A stretch of DNA of 64,000 bases. It comes from Diplonema japonicum (lineage: Eukaryota; Euglenozoa; Diplonemea; Diplonemida; Diplonemidae). Numbering within the stretch: position 1 is the first letter of the stretch; the number at the start of each line of letters is the position of its first letter. The DNA is taken from assembly GCA_964019335.1 (NCBI GenBank), contig OZ025738.1, positions 248,001 through 312,000 on the forward strand. Direction: 5' to 3'. Below, piece after piece: positions 10,713 through 19,967 of this stretch. Under the pieces are notes generated by a model. It was not told the origin of the DNA. It saw only the letters and a list, made by a program, of their open reading frames with translations, and did not search any database. The position numbers and the translations under genes are program-made.

Positions 10713-11426
10713 TAGAATAAATATTTGTTAGTGATCATCCCTGTCGTCGGCGGGTCCTCTTACCCACTACCTGCAAACACAAGGTCCGGACCAAAGCTTG
10801 GTTGGCTATTATGCGTTGCAAGGTTTCGTCCTGCCTCGTCGTGTCTTGCGGCCCTAGGGTACAAAGCCTCTTGTTAGTCCGCAGCCCGGTGTTTGGAAAG
10901 GGAGTCAACCACAATGCACAGGTAGTCATGGTCAGATTTGTTTGTGAGCAGATGAAAAAAAAGGGAGGTTTTTTTTGCAAGTTCTTTTTGGAAAATATTA
11001 GCGAAACATAACAAAAAGGGGTAAAAAACAAAACGGATTGTATCATCGAGGAACTCATTTTTTGAAACTATGGAAAGAAACGTAAAAAAAGAAAAACTAT
11101 GTTCTTATATTTTTCACAGCACAGACCCGGTTTCGTCCCTTACAGCGACCCCTAGGTACGTGGTCCTCATCAGGCTGTGTCGCACCTTATGCGGTCCACC
11201 TGTGGCCAACAGGTGGAGGGCCTGTGCTCTATTGTGTCGGGTTGGGTTGGGGGGGCTGGCGGAAGGCTGGAGGTGCTGCGTTCGTTGTCATGGAAGGTGC
11301 GTGGGTGTTGGTACGTAACGGCCCCACGTCTGATGCAGTTGCCGATCGTCTACCGGTCGCCTGCCTTCTTCGCTCGCTCCTTTCGTCTTGTGCAGTTCCC
11401 CGCTTTGCAGTGACCTTGGTGGCTGA
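10713..11426. other. Region without a recognised gene
   Basis: It holds minus-strand frames with scattered stops (for example a TNKRLCTLGPQDTTRQDE segment near 10800-10890) that look like decayed coding DNA of unknown origin. From about 11110 it is GC-rich and may be the degraded 3' continuation of the zinc-finger gene next to it. Confidence 0.35.
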
Positions 11427-12550
11427 TCACCTGCTTGGCGTGTAGGAACGGTTTGCCAAACTCGTTGGTCTTTGTTCATCTATCGCATGACAGTGTCGTC
11501 TTGGTTGTGGGCACGTGATAAGGTGTGCGTCCATTCTCTTTTTTGTAGTGAACGGCCTCCCCTGGCTGTTTACCATGACGCCGCACCGTGGGCATTTGCG
11601 TTCCTTGCCGTCGTCGTTCCTGGCCCCGCATTTACCTTCGTGCCTTCTTACAGAGCTCTGCGTGAAGGTAGACCCGGTTCGTGTCTTGCCCTTCCGCAGT
11701 ACTTGCATTTGAACGGGCCTTTAGGTTTGCTCGGCCGTTTCTTGGCCCTGGGCTTCTTGGACAATGTCCCTCGGTGCCAGCGCATTCTTTTCATGCCAAG
11801 GAGTTCGCCGTTCGCGTTCTTGTTGGTGCCACAATGCTGGCATCTGGGGCCGCCCACCTTTTGGTTGTCCTTGGTGCTGTCGTCGGTGCTGTCGTCCTCG
11901 CTGCCACTGGGAGTGCTCTCGTCTTTGTTACTGCCGGGGGTGCTGTTCTCTTCCGTTACCTTGCTGCTGTTACTGCTTTTGCTGCAGTTTCTGCTGCTGC
12001 TGCTGCTACTTCTGCTACCATTGCTCTTGTCCTTGTCGTCTCCGTTTGGGTGTCTTTGCAGGTTCCTGTGCCCGCATCTCCCTTCGTGCGTTTGCACTTC
12101 GCCTCTGCGTGTGAACTTCTTCTTGGACCCACCTTTGTAGTGGTCTGTCCCGCAGTATTGGCAGCGGAGTGCGTTGAAGAGGTTGTCCATGTCCTCTGTT
12201 GTGCCTTGTGTGGCCCCCTCCTCTTCTTCCTCGGCCTTGTGCTTCTTGTATAAGATGAGGCTGGGGTGCCATACTTTGCTTTTACCTGCGTATGGCACTT
12301 CCACTCCGTCTGCTCTGAGCTCCCATTTCTTGCCCTCTCTAGTGTAGTAGACCCGGTAGTGGAGCTCCTTGTGGCTGTACTCCGCTACTGTAATCCTGTC
12401 CCATCTGGCGTCCTCGTTGTCTCTTAGGCTCTCTGCTGGCTGGAAGAGCTTGATTTGGTCTTTGCCTTCGGGTTGCCCGTGTACTCTCAGCAGGAAGTGT
12501 TCTCCTGTCGTCGTCCATTGCTGTGTACAGGTTGGGTGTGTGCCGCAGTG
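11427..12550 (-). pseudogene. Zinc-finger gene with repeated CxxCG...HxxxC modules, frameshifted
   Basis: Two minus frames (11648-12550 and 11427-11708) join in a Cys-rich region near 11690-11705. Four similar modules are visible. Finger 1 starts CQYCGTDHYKGG. Finger 2 starts CQHCGTNKNANG and has lost its last Cys. Finger 3 starts CKYCG and ends RRHEGKC across the break. Finger 4 starts CPRCGVMVNSQG and ends DAHLITC. The consensus is C-x2-C-G-x(about 17-23)-H-x3-C. A Ser/Asp-rich linker separates fingers 1 and 2. An N-terminal part of about 130 residues is not recognised and has no clear ATG, so the 5' end is missing or on another exon. The same finger occurs in the LRR gene at 14216-15891. 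Nucleic-acid or protein binding is inferred only. Confidence 0.65.
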
Positions 12551-12638
12551 CAATGAAAAATGAAAAGTGGAAGGGGCGAGGAAAGAAGAAAAAAAAATAC
12601 AGTGAAGGGACCTTACTTACCTTTCCTTTTTATTTTTG

Positions 12639-12745
12639 CTGGAACAAGTAAACAAATTTTTGAAAAGAATTGTTATTGCAAAAAAGAGTAGAGGCAGCTT
12701 GTCCGTTTATCCCTACTATGGTGAAAACGGCTTGCACAAACAAAG
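12639..12745 (+). repeat. Repeat A, copy 1
   Basis: Interspersed sequence of about 110 bp (core gttattgcaaaaaagagta, then gtccgtttatccctact, then a gtgaaaacggctttgcac element), with further copies at 22630-22710 (inverted), 29493-29616, 42541-42680 and 46390-46514. In this copy the DNA runs directly into the retroelement gag-like frame. A short inverted repeat (ggtgaaaacggct ... agccgttttcacc) spans 12720-12756. Confidence 0.75.
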
Positions 12746-13320
12746 CCGTTTTCACCGCAGGCCTAGGAGGGGGCCAAGCAGGCCTAGGAGGAGGCCACGC
12801 AGGCCTGGGAGGGGACCAAGCAGGACTGGTGCCAGACGAGCTTCCGTACTCGGTGGACACCAGAAGAGTGACGTCCTGGGTCGGACACGTCACACACGCC
12901 CATCTCAGACGTCAGCTCCTCGGAAACATCCGGACTCGCTACGGACCGATCCCGGAGGACGCCCGGGACACTGCGCGTGGACACGAACACGATGTTCGTA
13001 GGTTGTTCCGGTACCTGACACAGATCTTCCCGCTCTTTGCCACGGTAGGGGAGGCCCTGTTTCCGCTGGCGCACGATCTCATGGTCCAGCTGGAGTGTTG
13101 CCGTATCAGGGCTAAGGCTCCGGATCGCCAATCCGGCATGGAAAGGGCCTTGGTGTACGAGGAAAGGCTGGAAGGATTGGAATGGACGAAGGTTGATGGC
13201 AATGTCATCAGCGCCGCGGCTCGGCTGGCGGCGGCGGTAAAGTCGGAACCTCTTAGGTCAGAACCCTCAAAGAGACCGAATTACTTCCACGGTGGGGGTC
13301 CAAAAAAGGCGAGGCATTGA
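12718..13320 (+). CDS. Gag-like protein of a VIPER/DIRS-type retroelement
   Basis: A 200-residue plus-strand frame immediately before a tyrosine-recombinase frame. The first ATG is at 12718; the longer open frame starts at a TTG and is not used here. It has a Gly-rich N-terminus (repeats of AGLGGG with Gln, His or Asp), a predicted helical middle (LLGNIRTRYGPIPEDARD, then LFRYLTQIFPLFATVGEALF), and a basic tail ending GGGPKKARH. Position, helix content and basic end fit a gag-like ORF1 that packages element RNA, but no domain can be named from sequence alone. It is one of the few plus-strand frames in the window. Confidence 0.55.
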   Translation: MVKTACTNKAVFTAGLGGGQAGLGGGHAGLGGDQAGLVPDELPYSVDTRRVTSWVGHVTHAHLRRQLLGNIRTRYGPIPEDARDTARGHEHDVRRLFRYLTQIFPLFATVGEALFPLAHDLMVQLECCRIRAKAPDRQSGMERALVYEERLEGLEWTKVDGNVISAAARLAAAVKSEPLRSEPSKRPNYFHGGGPKKARH

Positions 13321-13488
13321 CAGCTGACTCATCCACCATCCCTAACTCTTATCAATCAGAACAGTACTTCTCTAGCTCCCGTCAACGGTTCCCTCCCCCC
13401 GCTCGCTCTTCTTTTTCATTTATCAAAAACGTTTCTCACTCCCTCTGCGACTCCGAAGGGTCGGCCGCGATTAATCGCGAAGGAGGAA

Positions 13489-14241
13489 GTGGGACCCCTA
13501 CTACTGCAAACGCAAGAGTTCATGGGGACTTGCTACAAATCTCAAGACTCGGTGGTCTCGGTCCTTCGCAGGGGTCGGCAATTCGCGGAGCAGGTAAGCA
13601 GATGGCATCCGACGATATCGGAGGAGGAGGCCTTCCTGCTATGGATAGAAAGGAAACGCAGTGCGGGGCAGATTTCCGCTTCCTCCGCACTACAGTACAT
13701 GACTTACTGGCGGATGGGTCGGCCCGACGGCAGCCTATCGTCGTTCCCTCCAAGGGAGACTGGAGGTTTTCAACCATCGCCTAGAAAGTCAGAGGATTCT
13801 GGTGTCACGGGAGCAGGTGCTCAGGTGATCTCGTCCCCGCAGGACATGTTGACGGCTGCCCTGTCCTTGCAATGGAGCACGGCCGGTCGGTTCGTGGACG
13901 TAGAACGACTTCTAATAGGGCACGTGTTCCCCCGCCCCGGGGAGACCTTGATCACGCTGGTTGGCGGGAAGACCGACCGACAAGGGAAGGGCCAGGGGGT
14001 GGTGGTCCCGTCGGACGGAAACCTATTCGGGCCTGCGAAGCGGTGGATCGAAGGAAGGATGCGGTCGGCTACACCGGACCGAAGGGTCTTCTCAACGATA
14101 TCCCGCGTAGCGTACAACCGTTTCCTGATGAAGAGCTTAAACGTCACGGCTCACGACATAAGACATGCGTTGACTCACGTGGCGCGACGTCTGGGGAAGG
14201 AGCGGCCCAGCCAAATGCATTGGTCGTTGACCCGCACTTAA
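13489..14241 (+). pseudogene. Tyrosine recombinase of a VIPER/DIRS-type retroelement, C-terminus lost
   Basis: A plus-strand frame of 250 codons (first ATG at 13522). The N-terminal half resembles a core-binding domain (a FAEQVSRWHPTISEEEAFLLW helix region). The catalytic half shows the first Arg (STAGRFVDVERLL), a Lys-bearing hairpin (VGGKTDRQGKG) and the His-x-x-Arg box in HDIRHALTHVARRLG. The catalytic Tyr expected about 30 residues later is missing, because at about 14215 the sequence switches to the antisense of an LRR-zinc-finger gene. The element is therefore truncated and cannot integrate. A separate reverse transcriptase/RNase H fragment of the same kind of element lies at 22002-22506. 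Confidence 0.75.
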
Positions 14242-15891
14242 CGCAGGACAGTGTGGAGGTGGTTGTAGCCTGTCGTGTCCTGACCTTCCCGTCGTAGCCT
14301 CTAGCCCTGCGGCTTCGTGGTTTCGTGACGCTCGGTTTGTTACGGCAGTGCCTTTCGTGCCATCGCATTCTCTTCGTGTTAAGGAGTACACCGTTCACAT
14401 TTGTGTTCGTTCCACAGTACATGCATCTCGGGCCGCTCATTTTCTTGGTGCCGCCGCTTGTGGTGCTGGAGGTGTAGTCGTCTGTGTCTGCCTCCTCTTC
14501 CGTACTGCTGTTGTAGTAGTCCTCACTATTGCTGCTTTCATAACTCTCACTGCATACACTCCCGCTGTTTTCATCGCTGTTGCTGTAGCTGTAGCTGGAC
14601 CCGTTACTGTTCACCAGCCTCACCCCCTCTGGTAGGTTATTCCTCAAGAGCCAGGTAGATTCACTAGCGCTTCCCAAAACTACGGTTTCTAGATTTTCAC
14701 ACTCCGACAAAAAGCCCTGGCCGACGGTTTCAACATTGGCCATCGAACTCAAGTCGATGGATTCTAATTCCTCGCACCCTGACATGAAGTCATTACCAAT
14801 GTCAGTTACATCCGCCATCGCACTCAAGTCGATGGTTTCTAGTGCAGTACATTGTGACATGAAGTCATTACCAATGAAGCTAAGGTCCGACATCCAACTC
14901 AAGTCGATGGTTTCTAGTGCAGTACATTGTGACATGAAGTCATTACCAATGAAGCTAAGGTCCGACATCCAACTCAAGTCGATGGTTTCTAGTGCAGTAC
15001 ATTGTGACATGAAGTCATTACCAATGAAGCTAAGGTCCGACATCCAACTCAAGTCGATGGTTTCTAGTGCAGTACATTGTGACATGAAGTCATTACCAAT
15101 GAAGCTAAGGTCCGACATCCAACTCAAGTCGATGGTTTCTAGTGCAGTACATTGTGACATGAAGTCATTACCAATGAAGCTAAGGTCCGACATCCAACTC
15201 AAGTCGATGGTTTCTAGTGCAGTACATTGTGACATGAAGTCATTACCAATGAAGCTAAGGTCCGACATCCAACTCAAGTCGATGGTTTCAAGTTTGTTGC
15301 ACTGTGTCAGGAATTCATCGGCAATCAGAGAAAGATTGGTCATCGAAGTCAAGTCGATGGTTACTAGGTAGTTGCTCGCCCCCAAGAAGTAAGAACTAAT
15401 GGAAGAAACATTGGGAGGATGAGAGTGAGAGACATCAGGTAGCACCCATAAAGAAAGTCATCGTCTATACTTGTAACACAACCTGTGGGGTCGGAGACAA
15501 CGAGGGACCACAGCCCTTGAGGAAGGTCACTGCTCTCCATGGACAAAACTTCAACATCCCCCACCTCCACTTCCAAAATAAACTCTCTGCACCGTAAGCT
15601 CAGAGCTGCCAGAAGCCCCTCAAGTTCCGTTCGGACTTCTGAGTTCTTTTCCGCAAACCCGCAAACCCGCCTCTAGAGCCTCACGGAGCCCTCCACGAGC
15701 TCAAGTTGCTGAAGCTCTTCACCGCCGAACCTATCCAGGACCTCACCCTCCCAAACCAGTTTGAACCTGCCTAGGAGGATGTCAGCAGCGCACGCCGCCT
15801 TCTTGTACAGGCTCCCCACCGTCTCCTTCCCCGACACTTCCACATCGTGAGCCTCGCCTCCCGCGTTCACAAACACCGTTATTTCGTCCAT
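14216..15891 (-). pseudogene. Ubl-LRR gene 4 with Ser/Asp-rich tail and CxxCG zinc fingers
   Basis: The start is the ATG at 15889-15891 (MDEITVFVNAGG, ubiquitin-like). Frameshifts near 15600-15680 and 15430 split it into three frames. The main part (to 14216) has one degenerate repeat, six identical 25-residue LRRs, two diverged ones, then RNNLPEGV. Unlike genes 1-3 it does not stop at the splice-like GTAAGT. It reads on into a Ser/Tyr/Asp-rich linker and the fingers CMYCGTNTNVNG...HERHC and CVKCGSTTNAFG. The second finger is cut by the retroelement at about 14215. Fusion of an intracellular Ubl-LRR with the finger type seen at 11427-12550 suggests exon or domain shuffling. Confidence 0.75.
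14826..15280 (-). repeat. Six tandem, apparently identical 75-bp units (LRR-coding)
   Basis: Each unit encodes one 25-residue leucine-rich repeat (LETIDLSWMSDLSFIGND plus FMSQCTA). The six copies read as identical at the nucleotide level, while the flanking repeats differ. This means recent expansion or homogenisation. Confidence 0.9.
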
Positions 15892-15965
15892 CTTTACGCC
15901 TATTTCTTTTGAATAACTGAGCCGTGTAAACAATCTTTTTAAAAACGGAAGGACTAATTTCCGGA

Positions 15966-16502
15966 TTGACGATATCAATAAAAAACTCAAATCTATTTCT
16001 ACGGTGCATGCCCACCGTTGACTGGAGATCCTACACGTGCGAGTCACCACTGCCCTTACGGGCAACTCCGACCACCACTGTTGCTGCACTGGGGTGTTCA
16101 GTCCCGAGTGCCACTCGTGAGACAGCCGGAGACGTTCCGTCTCTGGTGTTCGTCCAAGAGCTCCGGTCGTTGTCGGAAGTAGACCAAGAGACTGAGGTAG
16201 CGGTCCATCCGTCTCTGGAGGAGCCTTCGGTCGAGGGCATCCTGTTCAAGGCCCTGCGACTGCTCGCGAAGGATGAGAAGCCCTTCGTCGTCGGTGGATG
16301 TAGAACTCTTACCATGACGGCTTTCGTGCTCGTATGCAGTGCCGTCGTGCTTCTTCTTACGCTAGGTTTGTCCGTGGAGTCCTGCGTGAGGTCGATCACC
16401 TCTAGGACCCCGCTGGAGGGTCAAGGGGAGTATCTTCCTCGTGGAGGGCTCCGTGAGGCTCTAGAGGCTCAGATACCTGCAGGAGTAAGTTTACGGAAAT
16501 AA
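15966..16502 (+). CDS. Unassigned plus-strand ORF ending in an LRR-family tail
   Basis: A 178-codon frame. The first 120 residues are not recognised. One hydrophobic segment (FVLVCSAVVLLLTLGLSV, about residues 120-138) could be a membrane helix. The last residues, EALEAQIPAGVS, match the C-terminus of the LRR family, here in plus orientation, and the match ends at the same GTAAGT. It is therefore at least partly an inverted duplicate of an LRR gene 3' end. Coding status is doubtful, since the antisense strand is also open over part of it. Confidence 0.3.
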   Translation: MTISIKNSNLFLRCMPTVDWRSYTCESPLPLRATPTTTVAALGCSVPSATRETAGDVPSLVFVQELRSLSEVDQETEVAVHPSLEEPSVEGILFKALRLLAKDEKPFVVGGCRTLTMTAFVLVCSAVVLLLTLGLSVESCVRSITSRTPLEGQGEYLPRGGLREALEAQIPAGVSLRK

Positions 16503-16540
16503 AAGAAAAGCCAGCCTCCCCCATGGTAGTTTTCCTTACT

Positions 16541-16683
16541 CACCCTCCCAAACCAGTGTGAACCTGCCTTCAAGTAAATTAGTAGCACGCGTTGTCTACT
16601 TGTACAGGCTCCCCACCGCCTCCTTCCCCGACACTTCCACATCGTGAACCCCGCCTCCCGTCTTCACGAACACTGTCGTTCAT
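16541..16683 (-). pseudogene. Fragment of an LRR-family Ubl domain
   Basis: About 45 codons matching the first part of the Ubl domain of genes 1 and 3, including the ATG (16681-16683). There is a small in-frame deletion after the start and decay in the middle. It ends at the segment that encodes FxLxWEGE, beyond which the sequence is unrelated. This is a leftover of a deleted or rearranged array member. Confidence 0.7.
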
Positions 16684-17155
16684 TTATTTTTCTCTCATCC
16701 ACCCCCAAAAAAGACTTATTATTTTTGTTTTTTTAAAAAGAGGGGGTCGGAAGAGGGGAAAATAAGTAAGAATAATAAGAAAACCACGGTTATCAAGAGG
16801 TGGAAATTGGAGACGATGGTCAAATAAAAAAAAAAGAAAAAAAAGGGGTGAAGAGGGAGAAGGGGGAGGGGCGAGGAGAAAAAGAAAATACAGTGAAGGG
16901 GCCTTACTTACCTTTCCTTTTTTTCTTTTTTTTTTTTTTTTTTCCTGGCTCTGCGAGAGCTGCACAGGGAGAAAAGCCCTTACGAAAGGAAGTTCGTAGC
17001 AGTGTTTACTCCTCCAGGTGCTGTCCTCATCAGTAGAGGCACCCTTTAAGGGCCTTAAGAAATGAACGAAAAAGAAAAAAAAAAAAAAGAGGGGAGAAAG
17101 AAAAGAAAAACGAAAAACTAATGAGCTGGGACGGAAAAGGAAAAAAAAAAAAACA

Positions 17156-17190
<35 letters not shown>
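16684..17190. other. Spacer with homopolymer tracts
   Basis: No gene recognised. A block at 16870-16930 (aatacagtgaagg then ccttacttacctttcc) repeats 12590-12635. On the minus strand it contains AAAGGTAAGTAAG, a good 5' splice-site match, but no exon could be tied to it. An A31 run lies at 17156-17187. Confidence 0.4.
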
Positions 17191-17400
17191 TTGATAAGAT
17201 TTTCAGTATGCTTTGGGTTGGCTCGCTGTTCAACTATTCAAGAAAAAAGTACTCACTACCCCCTGCAGTGGCGCTGTGTGTCACAATGGATGACATGAAC
17301 GGCATCTGGGCGAGAAACACTGCATAGGGGTCGTGGCTAAGTAGCCGGAGAAGGCCGAGCAGTTCTTCAGATGTGACACAAAAATATATCGCATCCTAGC
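17188..17400 (-). repeat. 3' end of the ingi-like element family (short copy)
   Basis: Minus-strand sequence matching the coding tail and 3' UTR seen at 30270-30420 (17300-17400 for the tail, 17195-17245 for the 3' UTR). It is followed on the minus strand by a long T tract. Only about 200 bp is present, as for a strongly 5'-truncated insertion. Confidence 0.6.
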
Positions 17401-17591
17401 AGCCGGAAAAAAAAAAAAAAAAAAAATGGGGTCGATTCCCTTTTTGTCTACTGATTCACACCATATATTCTTTTTTTTAAAAAAAGGGGGGGGGTCAGCA
17501 AGAGAACGAAGGGATAGGGGGGGGGGGGGGGGGTCCGGCCAGAGAAAAATGGAAAAATACAAAATAAATAGAAAAAAAATATCCACCCTCT

Positions 17592-17975
17592 CTATTCGTT
17601 GAACAGAAGCACGATCAGGGCTTCTTTTTCTACCCTGTAGCTGCCTAAGGTTCTTGTAGCCTCAGTTAGCTCCACGCCGTTGCAGGCCAATCTCATATTA
17701 CTCGGACACTCTCCGGTTATCTCTTGAAGCTTTTCCTTCATGAACGCGATGGTCGACACAGAGGCTACCTTCACCTTCAGAATATCCCCAGTGAGCAGCT
17801 TAACGGTGGTGTCGGCCTCTTCCCAAACAGGTTCGGGGTCCTCCTTGGGCTCTACCACAACAGGTGCAGCATTTTGTTCTGCAATGGGCTCTGCCGATGT
17901 AGTTTTCTTAACAGCAGGTTTAGCCTTTGTGCTTTTGTTTGCCGGCTTCTTCTCTTGACTACCACAGCATCCCAT
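17592..17975 (-). CDS. N-terminally acylatable ubiquitin-like protein
   Basis: 127 residues, ATG at 17973-17975 directly after an A-rich leader. The N-terminus MGCCGSQ is a textbook N-myristoylation signal (Gly2, Ser6) with two adjacent Cys for palmitoylation, so membrane anchoring is expected. Residues 8-50 are a Lys/Ala/Pro-rich linker. Residues 53-127 form a ubiquitin-like domain (VKLLTGDILKVKV, then MKEKLQEITGECPSNMRLACNG, then EKEALIVLLF). It has no C-terminal di-Gly, so it is not a conjugated modifier; a membrane-tethered Ubl that recruits partners is more likely. Dual acylation is common for flagellar or plasma-membrane proteins of kinetoplastids. The two SDR genes lie upstream on the same strand. 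Confidence 0.8.
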   Translation of the reverse strand: MGCCGSQEKKPANKSTKAKPAVKKTTSAEPIAEQNAAPVVVEPKEDPEPVWEEADTTVKLLTGDILKVKVASVSTIAFMKEKLQEITGECPSNMRLACNGVELTEATRTLGSYRVEKEALIVLLFNE

Positions 17976-18124
17976 TTTTTTTTCCTCTTTTTTGTTTTCC
18001 TTTTTTTTTTTCTTTTTTTTTGTCAAAATAATATAAAAAATAAAGAGAATAAAGGGGGGGGGGGGGGGAGCAGGGGGCAACGTTTAAAAGAATTCTTTTT
18101 GGTTTTTATTAAACAAAAAATTCC

Positions 18125-18158
<34 letters not shown>

Positions 18159-18183
18159 TGGAGCGTGGTCCCCCCTCCCCGCA

Positions 18184-18223
<40 letters not shown>

Positions 18224-18358
18224 ATTTTCTTCTGCCATCACCAAAAAAAATACCCTCAAGGAAAAAAAAAAAAAAAAAAAAACAAGAGAGCGGGAATATT
18301 GAAGAAGAAAATTACTCGGGGAAGTAGGAGAACGAATTTTTTCCTCCCACTTTTTTTT
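17976..18358. other. Homopolymer-rich spacer upstream of the acylated Ubl gene
   Basis: A/T runs of 15 to 40 nt and a G-run of about 18 near 18053. The segment 18230-18358 resembles 19865-19967, the matching position downstream of the second dehydrogenase copy, so it lies inside the duplicated unit. Confidence 0.5.
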
Positions 18359-19177
18359 TCAAAGCTTCGGGACGACAAGGGACCCACCATCAACCACGAT
18401 ATCAGCCCCGTTGGTGAAGCTGCCGCCCCTCCCGCACAGGTACAGCACGGTGGCTGCGATGTCCTGAGGGACACCAATACGCCCGGCGACGGTGCCCTTG
18501 GCCACGTTCTCCTTCCCAGCAGCACGGATAGTACCCCGCATCATGCGAGACTCGAAGGGCCCGGGGCAGATCGTGTTCACAGTCACATTCTTGGCACCAA
18601 GCTTCCCAGCAAGATGGTGTGACAGCATCACAGCACCAGCCTTTGAAGAGGTGTATGCGAAGGTGTTTAGTTTGCTTGGGGAGAAGGCAGAGATGGAGGA
18701 GATGATGACCACCCTTGATGGGTCCTCAGGGGTCCCAGCTGCGACGAGGAGCGGTGCGAACTCCTGCGTCACGGAAAAGACAGATCTAACATTGATCTGC
18801 ATCACTTTATCGAAGCTGTCAGCTGGGTACTTCCCGAGAGGGGCGTTGAAGTTGGTTCCTGCGTTGTTCACCAGGATGTGGACGCGGCCTTCTTTCTCTT
18901 TGATCTGCTGCACCACCCTCTTCACCTCGTCTTCCTTCCCCACGTCGCACTGCATACTGACACACATGGGCAGTGTTTCTGCGAACTTGCTGATGTCCTT
19001 CCTGCTCACGATGTACGTCTTGCACCCGTTCCTTGTCAGCCCTGCGGCTATCATGGCACCGATCCCACTCCCGCCTCCTGTCACAACAGCTACCTTCCCC
19101 TGCACACCAAACAGGGCCCCCAGGCTCATGTCGGCGGTCAGTGCCGCATCGTTCTCCCCGAACTCTGTTGTCGGCAT
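18359..19177 (-). CDS. Short-chain dehydrogenase/reductase, copy 1
   Basis: 272 residues, ATG at 19175-19177 after an A-rich leader; TGA followed at once by an A-run. Classical SDR fold: TGGGSGIG cofactor loop (about residues 28-35), NNAG at about 113-116, catalytic Ser in the VIISSISAF strand, and YTSSK as the Tyr-x3-Lys pair, then CPGPFESRM. It should be an NAD(P)(H)-dependent oxidoreductase; the substrate cannot be read from sequence. SRKD after the second strand (no acidic residue at the usual NAD site) suggests NADP(H). It is almost identical to the gene at 19968-20789 except around the active site. Confidence 0.9.
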   Translation of the reverse strand: MPTTEFGENDAALTADMSLGALFGVQGKVAVVTGGGSGIGAMIAAGLTRNGCKTYIVSRKDISKFAETLPMCVSMQCDVGKEDEVKRVVQQIKEKEGRVHILVNNAGTNFNAPLGKYPADSFDKVMQINVRSVFSVTQEFAPLLVAAGTPEDPSRVVIISSISAFSPSKLNTFAYTSSKAGAVMLSHHLAGKLGAKNVTVNTICPGPFESRMMRGTIRAAGKENVAKGTVAGRIGVPQDIAATVLYLCGRGGSFTNGADIVVDGGSLVVPKL

Positions 19178-19967
19178 TTTCTTTTTTTTTTTTTTTTGTG
19201 GAAATCTTATCTGGGGGACTCCAGCTTGGAACTTTGCAGTTTCTTTTTTTTTTTTTTTTTTTGCAGGGGCATACATAAAAAATAAATAAAAGCGGGTGGG
19301 GGGGGGGGAGACGAAAAAATAAAGTGGGAGGGGGGAAAAAAAACTAGTTTGGCCGCCTCACTAAAAGGTATCATGCCTATAAAATATCCCATCACACTGC
19401 CATCAACTAGTTTTTTTTTCTCCTTTTTTTTTTTTCTCTCGACAACAAAAAAAAAACAAAAAAAAAAGGAAAAATAGTTTCCTTCCTCTGGTGTAGGGGG
19501 GAAAACTTAATTTTTTTTTTTTAAATTTGTAGTGCATTTGAAAAATAAAAGAAAATAAAGAATAAAATATAAAAGAGCCAACGAAGGTAGGTGTTTTCTT
19601 TTTTGGGTGGGGAACTTTCTCTTTTTTTTTTCCCCTTTCTTTTCTACAAATAAAGACACTGTGATGAGGGGGAAACAAAGTGGCTAGCAACAGCCCACTA
19701 CAGTGGAGTGCCAACCTTTACGACATTCCCCCCGCCCCTTTGCATCTTCCTTTTCTTTTTTTTCTTCTTTTTTTTTTTTCACTCGTAGAAAAAGTATATT
19801 ACCCAGCAACAGTATGCCGCCACAACATGACTCGTTCTTACAAAAAAAAAAAATTTTTTTTTTTTCTTCTGCCATCACCAACAAAAAAAAATACCCCAAA
19901 AAAAAAAGAGAGAGTGGGAATATTGAAGAAGAAAAAAATCTGGGACTTCATTTTTTTTTTTTTTTTT
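19178..19967. other. Spacer between the two dehydrogenase genes
   Basis: Poly-A, poly-T and G-rich tracts (G-run near 19303). No gene is seen. The proximal part (19865-19967) repeats the downstream flank of copy 1, giving a duplication unit of about 1.6 kb. Confidence 0.5.

Noticed and set aside
12590-12635. AAAGGTAAGTAAG as 5' splice site of a first exon for the zinc-finger gene
   Set aside because: The same block recurs at 16.9 kb without a gene, and no upstream exon with an ATG could be found.
14736-15371. Plus-strand 211-codon frame with perfect repeats
   Set aside because: Antisense of the 75-bp LRR repeat units; repeats keep both strands open.
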